64,000 nt of DNA from Chaetoderma sp. LZ-2023a (Eukaryota > Mollusca > Caudofoveata > Chaetodermatida > Chaetodermatidae), in NCBI GenBank assembly GCA_034401795.1, contig CM067370.1, forward strand, positions 54,995,380 to 55,059,379, in the 5' to 3' direction. Below are positions 62,485-64,000 of this stretch, one piece after another. Position 1 is the first letter of the stretch. Each line of letters starts with the position of its first letter. The notes beneath the pieces are model-generated. The model was not told the origin of the DNA, did not search any database, and worked only from the letters and a program-made list of their open reading frames with translations. The translations under genes and the position numbers were made by a program.

Positions 62485-62600
62485 CAACTTTACCTCCTGG
62501 TCATTGGGGCATATTTATTTTTCATTCCTTCACAATCTCACTCCCTTTGGGATCAGAGCTCGACTCCCTAACCACTCGACCACTATGCCTCTGACATGGG
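62485..62600 (-). repeat. tRNA-derived SINE-like fragment
   Basis: The minus strand reads GTCAGAGGCATAGTGGTCGA then GTGGTTAGGGAGTCGAGC, like the 5' half of a class II tRNA (A-box TGGTCGAGTGG). No proper B box or tRNA fold follows, so it is a SINE or pseudo-tRNA remnant rather than a gene. Confidence 0.4.
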
Positions 62601-62715
62601 TAATTCCTGTGTCAAACATACATTTCTTTCAAATATATTTTATTAAACATATTCTCTGTTTGTATGAGGAAACATGTATTCATGAGCATTGTTTACAAAA
62701 TGTATTATTTTGCAG

Positions 62716-62771
62716 AAATTCAGCCATCTTCGAGGTCACAGTCCATTACTGCAGGATATGCATGATTTACG
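62716..62771 (+). CDS. Host gene exon 5
   Basis: 56 bp between TATTATTTTGCAG and GTAAAG. It codes KFSHLRGHSPLLQDMHDL and leaves CG. Confidence 0.6.
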
Positions 62772-62879
62772 GTAAAGTAAAAAAATGAAAATATAAATCT
62801 GTGATAGGTTTTGTCATATTTAGAAACATTAACATACACATTGATGGAGGGGAAGTGAACACATTTAGGTGTCAGCCAG

Positions 62880-62975
62880 GGTTGGGGGTTGAGTACAAGC
62901 AGCTGTACTGAGGCTGAGTATGAGTACTTTAGCAAAGTATTTGCGGCTGAGTACAAGTACATGTATGTACTTTTT
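62880..62975. repeat. GAGTACAAGTAC-type repeat tract
   Basis: GTTGAGTACAAGCAGCTGTA, GAGTATGAGTACTTT and GAGTACAAGTACATG form an imperfect tract. Confidence 0.5.
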
Positions 62976-63485
62976 AGCAATTGTTATACATATCACGGAA
63001 TATCGACCAACAATTTATTTTCCAATTAGAAATTTATAATAGAAGTAATAAAATATTTACTGGCTCTTAAAATTGTTTATTTCTTATTTGAAGAGTGGAC
63101 AGTATTTGGCATAAGCTACCATTATAAGAACTATGTCAAATTTACCTAGTCAGTGTCTGAAGAATATAAAGTTATGGTTGAAGGTAATGCGTCACTTTGA
63201 AAACAATAGAAAAACAAAGACTGACGATCCTCTGAGAAGCTCTCATGTCACTAGTCAATACTTAACCTATATACAATATACTTGGATCCCAGTATCACCA
63301 GCCGACGTGGTAGAATTGAGGTTTTGAGAATGACAAATGAAGATCAGGAATAATTGTCAGCCACATTCTGGATTTCCATTGGTCGCTAACTGTCATTGTT
63401 TCTATGTGACATTGATGGGTACAATATTGAGTGAATGAAGTGTGCCATGTCAGTATGATGACTTATATTTGTTCTTATTTCGCAG

Positions 63486-63514
63486 GACTCCTGATCCTGA
63501 CAGACATTTCGTTG
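63486..63514 (+). CDS. Host gene exon 6
   Basis: 29 bp between TTCTTATTTCGCAG and GTGAGC. It completes an Arg codon and codes TPDPDRHFV, leaving G. Very short; support comes from both sites and both phases. Confidence 0.55.
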
Positions 63515-63639
63515 GTGAGCGTTTCTAACTGTCAGTAATGTTACACATACCAGTGATCATGTACACATAAATGGTGACATTGTGTCATTGTATCAGATTT
63601 GATCTGAATATGTCTATTAATTTTCTAATCATCTTGCAG

Positions 63640-63719
63640 AAACCATATTTTTGATGAATTTTACATCGATAACCTGGGAAGATAACACTGGGAAATATGG
63701 ACAGTTTTTGCTAAAATGA
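63640..63719 (+). CDS. Host gene terminal exon (candidate)
   Basis: It follows TTTTCTAATCATCTTGCAG. Joined to exon 6 it gives a Glu codon, then TIFLMNFTSITWEDNTGKYG and QFLLK, stop TGA at 63717-63719. AATAAA signals lie at 63895-63907. The sequence is less protein-like than exons 3-5, so the true last exon may lie beyond the window. Confidence 0.4.
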
Positions 63720-63894
63720 AATCATGACGCTGTGCCTCACCCTAATATATCCACTGAGAAAAAATTTAAAGATTCCTTGAAAAGGCACATGCAGATCTAC
63801 AGCTGTAGCTTGTTCAGAGAGGAAAATGTTGCAGAGCACTCTACGAAATTAACAGGGTGAAAAAAGAGCACTGCTTGCCGTCAAAATACATCAA

Positions 63895-63908
63895 ATAAAA
63901 AAATAAAA
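63895..63908 (+). terminator. Candidate polyadenylation signals
   Basis: Overlapping AATAAA hexamers about 180 bp downstream of the candidate stop codon. Confidence 0.35.
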
Positions 63909-64000
63909 TCCAATATGGCCTCTAAATGCTACATTTTGATTGGTCATGTTTTACTAACAAGGATTAATGCCTTAAATCATATTTCCAGAATTTGTATCAC

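Noticed and set aside
62485..62600. tRNA gene
   Set aside because: Only the 5' half and A box resemble a tRNA; no B box or cloverleaf follows.

Overview
The window looks like metazoan, probably marine invertebrate, nuclear DNA. It holds spliceosomal exons, minisatellites, foldback elements, degenerate interspersed repeats and a dense pile of retrotransposons. No bacterial operon, phage, rRNA or intact tRNA gene was seen. Some repeats (for example the AGCTCACCTGGCC-ended one at 60361) resemble repeats I associate with molluscs; that is an impression, not an identification.

Most of 1-53000 is made of tyrosine-recombinase (YR) retrotransposons of the DIRS type. They have inverted terminal repeats (ITRs), an internal complementary region (ICR) that copies the circle junction, a gag-like ORF with a Cys-rich N-terminus, an RT-RNase H ORF, and a YR with the R, HxxR, W/H, Y signature. 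I separate four families. Family A: A1 (1-2551), A2 (10573-16130), A3 (19596-26652, the best preserved), A4 (26819 to the gap) and a gag scrap A5 (35345-35740). Family B: B1 (6202-10572, with its 5' end at 19209-19402), B2 (32070-34376) and B3 (39951-47009). Family C: C1 (38616-52942) and C2 (18690-19208). Family D: one wreck, D1 (4462-6115). The elements are nested: B3 sits inside C1, C1 sits inside an older tandem repeat, and A2 sits against B1 gag. Three copies (A3, B3, C1) show one shared trinucleotide at both ends and no target duplication, as expected for YR integration.

Two smaller modules, 2552-4400 and 17072-17930, are different. Each has a hammerhead-like core motif, then an array of short spaced repeats, then a TATA box. 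The first also follows a Penelope-like GIY-YIG fragment and an intact two-zinc-finger ORF. This is the least explained system in the window.

A 500-N gap at 31570-32069 is flanked by a perfect 16-bp inverted repeat that fits neither neighbour, so the A4/B2 adjacency is likely an assembly join.

From 53000 on there is a 1.4-kb foldback element, palindromic MITE-like repeats and a 34-bp minisatellite. I also read a host gene on the plus strand, built from seven short exons (56126-63719) with good splice sites and consistent phases, coding for about 164 residues of unrecognised function. Its large intron carries the minisatellite. Long ORFs over transposons on the opposite strand are shadows. Predicted starts within the elements are uncertain, because several frames open without ATG.
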